Below the pieces are notes generated by a model. It was not told where the DNA came from. It did no database searches and saw only the letters and a program-made list of their open reading frames with translations. From NCBI RefSeq assembly GCF_039524395.1, contig NZ_BAAAGO010000044.1: a stretch of DNA of 64,000 nt; one strand, written 5' to 3'. The position numbers and the translations under genes were made by a program. Positions 32,400-40,503 of this stretch are shown one piece after another (position 1 is the stretch's first letter; the number at the start of each line of letters is the position of its first letter). The stretch comes from Micropruina glycogenica (GTDB taxonomy: Bacteria; Actinomycetota; Actinomycetes; Propionibacteriales; Propionibacteriaceae).

Positions 32400-33323
32400 A
32401 TGGCGAGTCCTGCGGTCGAGATTCCGGTGGGCGACCGGGTGGTGCGGGTGACCAACCCCGACCGGGTCTACTTTCCCGAAACCGGCTGGACCAAGCGCGA
32501 TCTGGTCGACTACTACCTCAACGTCGGCGACGGCATCGTGCGCGCCCTGCGCAACCGGCCCTGCATGCTGCACCGCTTTCCCGACGGGCTCGCCGGCCCC
32601 AAGGTGCACCAGAAGCGGCTGCCCGGCGGCGCTCCCGACTGGGTGCAGACCGTCGAGTTGTGGTTCCCGCGCTTCGGCCGAACCGCCGACGAACTCTGCG
32701 TCACCGAACTCGCCCAGGTGATCTGGGCCGTGCAGATGTCGACGGTCGAGTTTCACCCCTGGAACAGCCGCCGCGGCCACGTCGAGCAGCCGGACGAATG
32801 GCGCATCGACCTCGACCCGATGCCCGAGGCCGACTTCGGCACCGTCCGTCGGGTGGCCCAGGTGGCCCACGAAGTGCTGGCCGAGCTGGCCATCACCGGC
32901 TACCCAAAAACCTCAGGTGGCAAGGGGTTTCACATCTACGTGCGGATCGAGCCCGAGTGGGGTTTTCACGAGGTTCGCCGCGCCGCACTCGCCTTCGCCA
33001 GAGAACTCGAACGACGCATCGACGACGCCACCACCGTGTGGTGGCGCAAAGACCGCGATCCGGCGAAGATCTTCGTCGACTTCAACCAGAACGCCCGCGA
33101 CCACACCATCGCATCGGCCTATTCGGTACGCGGCACCCCCACCGGCACCGTGTCGACCCCCGTCGAATGGGACGAACTCGACGACCTCGACCCCCGCGAC
33201 TTCACCCTTGCGTCGGTGCCGGCCCGGTTCGCCGCCTTGGGCGACCTGCACGCGGGCATCGACGACCAGGCCTTCCGGCTCGACACCCTGCTGGAGTGGG
33301 CCGATCGAGACGGGCTCGACTAG
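32400..33323 (+). CDS. ligD: Stand-alone LigD-type polymerase/primase domain
   Basis: 307 residues covering only the PolDom (archaeo-eukaryotic primase fold) of LigD. The catalytic metal site is WRIDLDPMP (D-x-D), KTSGGKGFHIYV is the conserved nucleotide-binding loop, and IFVDFNQNARDHTIASAYSVRGTPTGTVSTPVEW is the third block. It fills gaps with dNTPs or rNTPs in Ku-dependent end joining. No ligase, nuclease domain or ku gene is present in the window, so partners must be elsewhere if the pathway is complete. A leaderless -10 box precedes it. Confidence 0.92.
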   Translation: MASPAVEIPVGDRVVRVTNPDRVYFPETGWTKRDLVDYYLNVGDGIVRALRNRPCMLHRFPDGLAGPKVHQKRLPGGAPDWVQTVELWFPRFGRTADELCVTELAQVIWAVQMSTVEFHPWNSRRGHVEQPDEWRIDLDPMPEADFGTVRRVAQVAHEVLAELAITGYPKTSGGKGFHIYVRIEPEWGFHEVRRAALAFARELERRIDDATTVWWRKDRDPAKIFVDFNQNARDHTIASAYSVRGTPTGTVSTPVEWDELDDLDPRDFTLASVPARFAALGDLHAGIDDQAFRLDTLLEWADRDGLD

Positions 33324-33327
33324 CCCC

Positions 33328-33426
33328 GGCGGGTATTGGGGACGGTTCCTCACTCGCGCCAAATCATCTGACTAGGGGATTTGCTGCGCGGTGGCGCGCG
33401 TTCGGATCCGTCCCCAATGTGCGCCC
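33328..33426. repeat. 35-bp palindromic repeat, two diverged copies
   Basis: A copy at about 33328-33361 (ATTGGGGACGGTTCCTCACT then CGCGCCA) and one at 33392-33426 (TGGCGCGCGTTCGGATCCGT then CCCCAATGTGCGCCC) fill the gap between convergent ligD and PIG-L genes. Confidence 0.75.
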
Positions 33427-33453
33427 AACCTAGGGATGACGGGGGGTTGCGAC

Positions 33454-34236
33454 CTACTCGGCGCCCGCCGGTCGTCCACGCAGGTCGAAGGCCCTCACGA
33501 GCATCGCGTGATCGGTGCTCATCGCCTGGCCGCCACCGGCCAGCATCTGTGGAATGAACTCCGCCGGCTTGGGGTGCCCGGGAATGGCCGCCAGGTACTC
33601 CTCGTGGCACTCCAGCGACTTGACCGCCCGATCGACGGACGCGTTCGACACCGAGATTCCGTGCGTGGGCTGGGGGTGCCCGCTCACCAGCAGCCACCGG
33701 GTGCCCCACTTGGGCAGGCCCTCGTCGGCGGCCAGCTCGGGGAACACCCAGGTGTTGTCGGCGTCGCGAATCGCGTCGACGGTCACCTCGCCCGCCACCC
33801 GATGGTCGGCCATGTTCAGGCCCCACGGCGTGACCAGATCCCAGTTGCCGGTGAGCACCGCGTCAGGCTTGAACTCGCGAATGGCCCGGGCGATGTCGCG
33901 ACGCAGGTCGAGGCCGTACACCAGCATGCCGTCGGGGTGATCGAGCATGGTCAGTTCGGCCACCCCGACCTGCTCGCACGCGCGCTCTTGCTCGCCGCGT
34001 CTGATGCGCGCACACTCGTCCGGCGGAATCTGCATGCCCGCCTCGCCCTTGGTGAGCAGCAGGTAGGCCACCTCGACGCCGCGATCGGTCCACTCGGCCA
34101 CCGCGGCCGAACTGCCGTATTCCATGTCGTCGGGGTGGGCGGCCACGCACAACACCCGGCGAAAGTCGTCGTCGAGCAGCTTCTCGATGCTGGGCTTCTC
34201 GATGCTGGGCTTGTCGGTGTTGGGCGACTCGGTCAT
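33454..34236 (-). CDS. PIG-L family deacetylase
   Basis: 260 residues. VLCVAAHPDDMEYGSSA supplies the zinc-binding H-P-D-D; TKGEAGMQIPPDECARIRRGEQERAC and MLDHPDGMLVYGLDLRRDIARAIREFKPDAVLT are family blocks, and NMADHRVAGEV carries the third zinc His. PIG-L enzymes deacetylate N-acetylglucosamine conjugates such as mycothiol intermediates; the substrate here is not fixed. The N-terminus contains three 15-bp tandem repeats (34179-34223, encoding KPSIEK copies). A TAGCTT box lies 7 nt upstream of the ATG. Confidence 0.88.
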   Translation of the reverse strand: MTESPNTDKPSIEKPSIEKLLDDDFRRVLCVAAHPDDMEYGSSAAVAEWTDRGVEVAYLLLTKGEAGMQIPPDECARIRRGEQERACEQVGVAELTMLDHPDGMLVYGLDLRRDIARAIREFKPDAVLTGNWDLVTPWGLNMADHRVAGEVTVDAIRDADNTWVFPELAADEGLPKWGTRWLLVSGHPQPTHGISVSNASVDRAVKSLECHEEYLAAIPGHPKPAEFIPQMLAGGGQAMSTDHAMLVRAFDLRGRPAGAE

Positions 34237-34243
34237 GCGGGCA

Positions 34244-34249
34244 AAGCTA
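34244..34249 (-). promoter_or_regulatory. -10 box TAGCTT, probable leaderless start
   Basis: On the minus strand TAGCTT lies 7 nt upstream of ATG 34236; it also overlaps the 3' end of the debranching-enzyme gene. Confidence 0.4.
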
Positions 34250-36125
34250 CAGCGCCCCCAGCGCCTTCGCCACGGTGATGCCCGACGCCGCCGCCCACGC
34301 CTGTGGACGGCACGAGGCCGGGTAGGGCAGCGGCGGAAACACCTCGTCGGCGCTCTGTCCGCCGAACAATTCGGGCAGCCGGTAGTCGAACCCCTCGGCC
34401 GCCCGCAGCAGGCCCTCGGCCAGCGTGCGGGCCGGCGCGTCGAAGCCGGCGCGCAACATGCCGTCGATGATCATCGCGGTGTCGTGGGTCCAGACCGAAC
34501 CGACGTGGTAACGGGTCGGCCAGTACGCCACATTGTCGGTCGACATGGTGCGAATGCCGTAGCCGGAGAACATTTCGGGGCTCATCAGGCGGCTCACCAC
34601 CAGGGCCTCCTGGTCGGCGTCCAGCAGGCCGGTGCCCAGCAGGTGACCCATGTTGGACGCCACGCCGGTGACCGCGTTCTTCTGCCGATCGAGGGCCAGG
34701 GCGGGGTAGCGGCCGTGGGCGTCCGACACCCAGAACTGTTCGTGGAACCGCGCCTTGAGCCGGGCCGCCCAGTCACGCCAGAACGCGGCCCCGGCCGGGT
34801 CGTCGGCGAACCGCTCGAGCAGGTCGGCGCCCGCGATGGCCGCCGCGTGGCAGTAGCCCTGCACCTCGACCAGGGCGATCGGACCGTCGGCGACCCGTCC
34901 GTCGGCGAAGCGGATCGAGTCGCCCGAGTCTTTCCAGCCCTGGTTGGCCAGGCCGTGCCCCGAGGTGTCGTAGTACTCGGCGAAGCCGTCGCCGTCGGGG
35001 TCGGAATGGTCACGCAGCCAGGTCAACGCGCCGTGCAGGCCGTCCATCAAACCCTCGGCCACCGGGTCGACGCCGGCCGCGACCGCGTCGGCCAACAGCA
35101 GCACCCACAGCGGGGTCGCGTCGACCGTGCCGTAGTACTCGGGCGGCAGCACGGTGCCCTGCTGCAAGTCGAGCGTGGCGGCCCGCACCTCGTGCAGGAT
35201 CTTGCCCGGCTGTTCGGCCCGATCGACGTCGACGGCGGTGCCCTGGCGGCCGGCCAGCGTGCGCAGGGTGCCGATCGCCATCTCGGTGTCGGCCGGCAGC
35301 AGCAGCCGTGCCGCGATCAGCGAGTCACGGCCGAACAGGGTGAGAAACCACGGGGCGCCGGCGGCGAAGAATGTGCGGTCGGCCTCGGTGCGTTCGCACA
35401 GCCGCAGGCTGCTGAGGTCGGCCAGCGACTGGGCGACCAACCTCGCCAACGACGACGACGCGTTCGTCAGCGCCGGCGCTGCCAGTGGCGCGGCAGCACT
35501 GCCCACGAACGGCGTCGCCGGGTCGCGGAGCGCCAGGCTCCACTGCGCCGCCACCTGCCCGAACGCGGGCAGGGTCAGCCGCCAGCGCAGGGTGATCGCC
35601 TCGTCGTGCTCGATCGTGGCCGCCGGCGCGTCGAGCGTGGCCGACGCNCGCTCCCGCGCCGAAAGTCCAGCCGTTCCCCTGCAGCGTCACCGGTCGAGCA
35701 GCCTCGACGCCGGCCTTGATCAGGTTCAGCGGGGTGTTGTCGGGCACCAGCCGGACGGTGAGGGTCACCTCGATAGGCCTCGGCAACGAGGCGGAGATCA
35801 CGATGCGCTCGCCGAACCCGCCGGGGTGGGCCACCCTGTGGCGGGTCAGCGCGCCGAGCGGGTCGGCGGTGCCGTCCTGCCAGCGCACGACGGTGTGAAA
35901 GTCGACCGATCCGTCAGGTCGCAACGACGCTCCCGCGGACGCGAGTTCGACGGCACCCTCGGCGTCCTGCACGCCGACGCCCAGCCCTCGCAGCACCCGA
36001 TGGTCACCGAAGAAAGCGCCCTGCACACCAGAGCCGTCAACATCGCCGTTGGGCGCCGACCACACCTGGGTGGGCGCTCTGAGCACCGCGGCGAGATCGT
36101 GCAAGAACGGTTGGCGAAGGGTCAC
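34247..36125 (-). CDS. Amylo-alpha-1,6-glucosidase-type glycogen debranching family protein
   Basis: About 625 residues once the ambiguous base N (35648) is omitted; with it counted the span is 3n+1 and the frame breaks. N-terminal domain: RQPFLHDLAAVLRAPTQVWSAPNGDVDGS...VQGAFFGDHRVL. The (alpha/alpha)6-barrel C-terminal half contains APWFLTLFGRDSLIAARLLLP, TVDATPLWVLLLADAV, YYDTSGHGLANQGWKDSGDSIRF, VEVQGYCHAA, YGIRTMST and YHVGSVWTHDTAMI. GTG 36125 has GGAGGAG upstream. It is divergent from a LacI regulator with an operator between them, so sugar-responsive control is likely. Confidence 0.88.
35648..35648. other. Ambiguous base (N) causing an apparent frameshift
   Basis: The coding strand reads GGAGCG-N-GCGTCGGCC. 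Removing N joins ...WTFGAGA to ASATLDAPAA and restores one open frame of the debranching-family gene. This points to an assembly or base-call artefact rather than a mutation. Confidence 0.85.
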
Positions 36126-36273
36126 GGCTTCACTCCTCCGGTCAAGGGACGGCCGTCCAGATGGCACAGCGGCACCGGCGCGAAACACCATAGCTGGCTG
36201 CGCCCGCCAACCGCAGTTACGCACAGTCCACAGCATCGGTGCGCACATGATTCCGCGGCGAGCCCGTTGCGGC

Positions 36274-36287
36274 TGAGAGCGCTTTCA
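36274..36287. promoter_or_regulatory. LacI-type operator
   Basis: TGAGAGCGCTTTCA is one change away from the symmetric LacI/PurR-type palindrome TGAAAGCGCTTTCA. It lies between the divergent debranching-family gene and the LacI gene, about 130 bp from the LacI start. Confidence 0.75.
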
Positions 36288-36403
36288 GGCACGATGCGAG
36301 AGGGACCGCAGCAGTCACGGCACCACTGCCGAAGCAGCACTTTGGGTGCCGATAGGCTGTGCGTGCCCTGTGGGCGATGGCACGACGACGAGGGGGAATG
36401 CAG

Positions 36404-37405
36404 GTGACTGAACGCACTGCTCCCACTCTGGACGACGTGGCGCGCGCGGCCGGGGTTTCGAGGGCCACCGCTTCGCGGGTGATCAACGGTGCCGTGCCGG
36501 TGTCGCGGCCCGCCACCGAGGCGGTGCGCAAGGCCGTGGCGATGCTCGGTTACCGGCCCAACGTGGCCGCTCGGGCTCTGGTCACCAGGCGCGTCGGAGC
36601 CGTGGTGGTGCTGGTGCCCGAAACCGAAGAGCGGGTGTTCTCGGACCCCTTCTTCTCACGGGCCTACCACGGCGCGCTGGAGGCCTTTCGGCACACCGGC
36701 ATTCACGTGCTGTTGTCGATGTCGCACCCGCACGACGGCGTCGACCCGATGCTGGCGTTCTTTCAGTCCGATCACGCCGACGGCGCGATCGTGATCTCGC
36801 ACCACGGCTACGACTTCGCCCGGGCGGTGGCCAACTCGAACCGTCCGGTGGTGTTCGTGGGCAACCCCGGCGTGCCTGGGCTGGCCTACGTCGACGTCGA
36901 CCACGCACGGGCCGCCGCCACCGCCACCCGGCACCTGCTCAGCCGGGGTGCGCAGACCCTCGGCACGGTGACCGGCCCGATGGACATGTTCGCCGGCGTC
37001 GAGCGCCTGCGCGGCTTTCAGCAGGCGATGGCCCAGGCCGGCCGCAGCGGCCACCTGACCGCCGAGGGCGACTTCACCTTCGCCGGCGGCGAGGCGGCCG
37101 CCTTCGACCTGCTCAGCCACCACCCCGAGATCGACGGGCTTTTCGTGGCGTCCGACCTGATGGCTTCGGGCGCGATTCGCGCCGCCGAACGCCTCGGACG
37201 GCGCGTGCCCGGCGACCTGATGCTGGTGGGCTTCGACGACTCGCTGGTGGCCACCCAGAGCATTCCGCAGCTCACCACGATGGAGAACCGGCCCGACCTG
37301 CTGGCCCGCACCGCCGGCCAGATGCTGCTCGAGAAGTTGAACGGACGCCAGCCCGAGTCGCCGGTGATTCTGCCCAGCCGGCTGGTCGTGCGCGATTCGG
37401 CCTAG
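36404..37405 (+). CDS. LacI-family transcriptional regulator
   Basis: 333 residues. The N-terminal helix-turn-helix and hinge (TLDDVARAAGVSRATASRVINGAVPVSRPATEAVRKAVAMLGYRPNVAARALV) are followed by a periplasmic-binding-protein-like sugar domain. GTG 36404 has GAGGGGG 7 nt upstream; ATG 36398 is an alternative with poor spacing. TAGGCT (36354-36359) is a likely -10 box. It probably binds TGAGAGCGCTTTCA (36274) and controls the divergent alpha-glucan gene and itself. Confidence 0.9.
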   Translation: MTERTAPTLDDVARAAGVSRATASRVINGAVPVSRPATEAVRKAVAMLGYRPNVAARALVTRRVGAVVVLVPETEERVFSDPFFSRAYHGALEAFRHTGIHVLLSMSHPHDGVDPMLAFFQSDHADGAIVISHHGYDFARAVANSNRPVVFVGNPGVPGLAYVDVDHARAAATATRHLLSRGAQTLGTVTGPMDMFAGVERLRGFQQAMAQAGRSGHLTAEGDFTFAGGEAAAFDLLSHHPEIDGLFVASDLMASGAIRAAERLGRRVPGDLMLVGFDDSLVATQSIPQLTTMENRPDLLARTAGQMLLEKLNGRQPESPVILPSRLVVRDSA

Positions 37406-37417
37406 CCCGGCCTGAGG

Positions 37418-38296
37418 TCAGTCGCCGAACGGATCGCGGGCCGCCATCGACACATCGGCCGGCGGCCACGGCTCGGTGAACTCTTCGTCGGCCCACACCG
37501 TGAGCCGGCGCAACCAGGGCGTGCCCCACGTGGTGACCAACGCCAGATCGGCGGCGTCGCGCCCATGGCCGATCGCCACGTGGCCCTTGCGGCGCTCGTT
37601 GTGCCGCGGGTCGAAGGTGTACCACCGGTCGCCCAGATACACCTCGACCCAGGCGTGAAAGTCCATCGCGGTGGGCAGCGGCGGCACGTCCATGTCGGGC
37701 AGGTAGCCGCTGCAGTAGCGGGCCGGAATGCTGATCGAGCGGCACAGCGTCACCATCAGGTGGGCGAAGTCGCGGCACACGCCGTAGCCGTTGTCGAACG
37801 AGTCTTTGGCGGTCCACCACGAACCGGTGCTTCCGGTGCGGTATTCGAGGTGGTTCCACACCCAATCTTGAATGTGCGCGACCAACTCGTAGTTGCGCTC
37901 GTGGCTGCCGAACAGCCGCCAACCGTCGGCCGCGAGCATGTCCGATTGGCAGTACCGACTGGGCAGCGTGTACACCAGAACATCGTCGGGCAGATCCTCT
38001 GCCCGCAGCGCCGGCGCGGCCGGGTCGGCCTCATCGACTTCGTCGGGCACCTCGACCACCGCGTAGTACGACACCAGCGACTCACCGGCCGGCAGCATCA
38101 GCCGCCTCACTTCGGTGCCGTAGAGATCGGTGTACCGGCCGGTTTCGATCACCGGATCGGTCGTCCAGAGTTCGCGGACGACCCGCGCCTCGACGCCCGG
38201 CCGAACCTGAAATGCGGCCGGGGTGGCGGACTGCGCGACGTGGTTGAACTCGCAGCCGATGCGCATCGCACGCATGGCGGGTACGGACTGCTGCAC
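37418..38296 (-). CDS. Transglutaminase-like domain protein
   Basis: 292 residues from GTG 38296, preceded by GAGAGGGG. The N-terminal beta region (MRIGCEFNHVAQSATPAAFQVRP...RRLMLPAGES) precedes the papain-fold core with C174 (YGVCRDFAHLMVTLCRS), then DFHAWVEVYLGDRWYTFDPRHN giving His and Asp. It differs from the operonic transglutaminases by this third type of N-terminal domain. No ATP-grasp or DUF2126 gene adjoins it. It may be a cytoplasmic peptidase; the substrate is unknown. Confidence 0.87.
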   Translation of the reverse strand: MQQSVPAMRAMRIGCEFNHVAQSATPAAFQVRPGVEARVVRELWTTDPVIETGRYTDLYGTEVRRLMLPAGESLVSYYAVVEVPDEVDEADPAAPALRAEDLPDDVLVYTLPSRYCQSDMLAADGWRLFGSHERNYELVAHIQDWVWNHLEYRTGSTGSWWTAKDSFDNGYGVCRDFAHLMVTLCRSISIPARYCSGYLPDMDVPPLPTAMDFHAWVEVYLGDRWYTFDPRHNERRKGHVAIGHGRDAADLALVTTWGTPWLRRLTVWADEEFTEPWPPADVSMAARDPFGD

Positions 38297-38402
38297 CCGG
38301 AAACCCCTCTCATTGAGAGCAGCAAAATACCCCACCGACGCGGGCCCTCATGACGATGCCCGAAGTGCCTCACCCCAAGGGCGGTATCGAACAATCTCAG
38401 CA

Positions 38403-38424
38403 TGTCTAGCACCCACGCTAGACA
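38403..38424. repeat. Inverted repeat TGTCTAGC/GCTAGACA
   Basis: Perfect 8-bp arms (38403-38410, 38417-38424) around a 6-nt spacer lie between the transglutaminase start and the end of the HTH-protein gene. It may be an operator for the former or a weak terminator for the latter; no T-run is seen. Confidence 0.45.
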
Positions 38425-38450
38425 GCGCTCGACAACGGCAGAGAAGAGCA

Positions 38451-39095
38451 TCAGGCCGCAGCCAGTACGGCCGCATGCGGCGCGAGCCGGCGAATCGAGC
38501 GTGCGTTGCGCCAGCGCACCAGGTCGGCGCTGATCGACAGTCGCTGCGCGGCTTCGTGGCTGCGCAACCCCAGACAGTAGACCGCTACCAGACAGGCGGC
38601 CGCCGACCGGTCGATCAGCCCCAGTCGGGTGGCGTTGCGAATCACCGTGATGGCGTCGGGCCCCGCCGAGTGCGCCAGGTCGTTCAAGACCTGTGGGTCG
38701 AGGCTCACCGTGGGTTGTTCCCCCGCCCACACGGTGCGGCGGGTGTCGAGCGCCAGGTTCGCCGCGATGCGCTGCGGACGACGGGCCAGCGGGTAGCGGC
38801 AGATCTGCAACCAGCACTCGGTGACGTACTCGGCTATCGAATGCTGCGGGTCGCGCGCCGCGAGCAGCACGAGCTTGCCCAGCATGGCCTGCAGCACCAC
38901 CCTGGCGGCGAGCCGGTCGCCCGCGGCCTGGCGCGCCAACAGTTGGCCCAACAGCCTGTCTGGATCATCGGCTATGCGGCCGAAGACCTCGCCCAGCGTG
39001 CCACCCTCGGGCCAGTCCGCAGGCACCTGACGGTGCCGCAGTACCCCCCATTCGCGATTCAGTTCGTCAATGCAATTCCCGGCTGCAACGCTCAT
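38451..39095 (-). CDS. Unknown protein with C-terminal helix-turn-helix (sigma region 4-like)
   Basis: 214 residues from ATG 39095. The C-terminal 70 residues (LGLIDRSAAACLVAVYCLGLRSHEAAQRLSISADLVRWRNARSIRRL) have the layout of a sigma70 region-4 or LuxR-type helix-turn-helix. The N-terminal two thirds are helical (LLGQLLARQAAGDRLAARVVLQAMLGKLVLLAARD...YVTECWLQICRYPL) and match no family I recognise. No sigma region 2 is evident, so it is probably not a complete sigma factor. DNA binding is inferred. Confidence 0.6.
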   Translation of the reverse strand: MSVAAGNCIDELNREWGVLRHRQVPADWPEGGTLGEVFGRIADDPDRLLGQLLARQAAGDRLAARVVLQAMLGKLVLLAARDPQHSIAEYVTECWLQICRYPLARRPQRIAANLALDTRRTVWAGEQPTVSLDPQVLNDLAHSAGPDAITVIRNATRLGLIDRSAAACLVAVYCLGLRSHEAAQRLSISADLVRWRNARSIRRLAPHAAVLAAA

Positions 39096-39287
39096 GCGGC
39101 AACGGTGCCGAGCCGGTGTTGTCGGCAGTGTTGTCACCAACCGGCGGGGTGTTGCCCGCCGACGGGCACAATCTCATAACCTTTTGCGCCGCAGACCCGG
39201 CGAGCATTGTGCGCCGGCCCCTCACCAGCCATACAATTGACATGTCACTATCGGGTGCTTGGTTGCCAACTCAACCATCGTTTTCGC

Positions 39288-39323
39288 CCAGGGGGCTGCG
39301 TGGACGGTCCAGCAGCCCCCTGG
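39288..39323. terminator. Strong hairpin, candidate terminator
   Basis: CCAGGGGGCTGC (39288-39299) and GCAGCCCCCTGG (39312-39323) are perfect 12-bp arms with a 12-nt loop. It lies 52 bp downstream of the stop of the minus-strand gene ending at 39376. No U-tract follows, as is common in actinobacteria. The rest of 39096-39375 holds no gene; a TTGACATGTCA palindrome lies near 39236. Confidence 0.55.
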
Positions 39324-39375
39324 AGCCCTCATCGGGCGGGTGCCGGCGGTACGACCAGAAGGATCGCCGTCGGCA

Positions 39376-39780
39376 TCACTGCGTGTAGTCGTCCAAAGCC
39401 CTGGCCAGAAAGTCCTTGAGGTCGCCGGTTTCGCCGTCGCGACCACCGCGCCCGATCACCAGCGGCGGCGGGCTGGGGCTCAGCTTCACGCCGGTGAACC
39501 GTGCCAGTCGCCCGCCGGTGGTGAGCAGTTGAAAGAAGCGGCCATCGGGAGCGATGGCCAGCGTGCGGGCCTTGTTCAGGTACCAGCCGACCTGGTCGCT
39601 CTTCACCCGGGTGCCGTCCATGAGTTGCGCCCGCAGCGGTTCGGGCGTGAGGCCGCGGCTCTTGGCGGTGGCAACGAACTCGTCGACCTGCACCTGCGCC
39701 GCGATCGACTCGTTGCGCAGCGCGGCGGCTGCCATTTCTTCGCGCCGGCGGGCATCTTCGGCGCGGCTGTTGGACGACAT
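39376..39780 (-). CDS. Conserved hypothetical protein
   Basis: 134 residues from ATG 39780, with TAGGGT 7 nt upstream. The N-terminal half is a charged helical segment (SRAEDARRREEMAAAALRNESIAAQVQVDEFVATAKSRGL). The second half (VKSDQVGWYLNKARTLAIAPDGRFFQLLTTGGRLARFTGVKL) is probably a small beta domain. No enzyme motif or membrane helix is present. No family is recognised. Confidence 0.6.
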   Translation of the reverse strand: MSSNSRAEDARRREEMAAAALRNESIAAQVQVDEFVATAKSRGLTPEPLRAQLMDGTRVKSDQVGWYLNKARTLAIAPDGRFFQLLTTGGRLARFTGVKLSPSPPPLVIGRGGRDGETGDLKDFLARALDDYTQ

Positions 39781-39787
39781 GCCGCAC

Positions 39788-39793
39788 ACCCTA
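39788..39793 (-). promoter_or_regulatory. -10 box TAGGGT, probable leaderless start
   Basis: On the minus strand TAGGGT lies 7 nt upstream of ATG 39780. Confidence 0.45.
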
Positions 39794-39828
39794 CGCCGCA
39801 CGGCCCGGCGTGCGTTTCACTTGAGGGT

Positions 39829-40425
39829 ATGCATGCGCACCGGTGGCCGGCCCTCATCGCTTTGGCAGTCGTCTCGGCGTGCACGGCCCCCTCGGGCCCC
39901 GCGACGTCGCTGCCGCCGGCCACGTCGGTGCCGCCGAGCGCAGCGGCCACCGCGAGCGCGTCCGTCGGCCCGTCGACCGGCGGACCCGTGCTCGCAGGCT
40001 CCGGCTACACGCTGAGCCTGCCCAACGGCTGGGTCGACGCCACCGATCACCTGCGCAGGAGTCAGCCCCAGGTCGACACCGGCGGCACCGACTCGAATGA
40101 TCGCAAAGACGACTTCGTCGATCGGGTCAGTGTGGTCGTCACCACGTCGGCCCAGGTGTCGCTGGACGCCCTGACGCCCCAACTCGAAGCTCAACTCGAG
40201 GCCGCCGGATCGACCGATATCGAGTTCAAGCCGGGCGCCCAACTCGACGGACGGCCGTCGCTGCAGGTGTGGTCGATCGCGAAGGCCACGCGCGAGGCGC
40301 ACACGATTCAGTTTCTGGCCTTCAACCGGGGCGCGCTCTTCGTGTTGACGATCACCACCGACCACCGCTCTGCCAAGGCCGCCGACCTGGCCGCCCAGAT
40401 CACGGGCGGCTGGGCGTGGGCCTGA
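39829..40425 (+). CDS. Small lipoprotein (LpqN-like layout)
   Basis: 198 residues. The signal peptide MHAHRWPALIALAVVSAC ends in a lipobox-like VSAC. An Ala/Ser/Pro linker of about 35 residues precedes a domain with GSGYTLSLPNGWVDATDHL, SVVVTTSAQVSLDALTPQLEAQLEAAG and TIQFLAFNRGALFVLTITTDH. That pattern resembles actinobacterial LpqN/PsbP-like lipoproteins, but the assignment is tentative. GAGGG precedes the ATG. It is divergent from the hypothetical gene at 39780. Confidence 0.7.
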   Translation: MHAHRWPALIALAVVSACTAPSGPATSLPPATSVPPSAAATASASVGPSTGGPVLAGSGYTLSLPNGWVDATDHLRRSQPQVDTGGTDSNDRKDDFVDRVSVVVTTSAQVSLDALTPQLEAQLEAAGSTDIEFKPGAQLDGRPSLQVWSIAKATREAHTIQFLAFNRGALFVLTITTDHRSAKAADLAAQITGGWAWA

Positions 40426-40503
40426 ACCCGGCCCAGGCCAAGGGCCGTCGCCCGGGGCACGCAGACGCTTCCCAACGAACCCCGCATGGGCAAGGGTGAA
40501 ACC

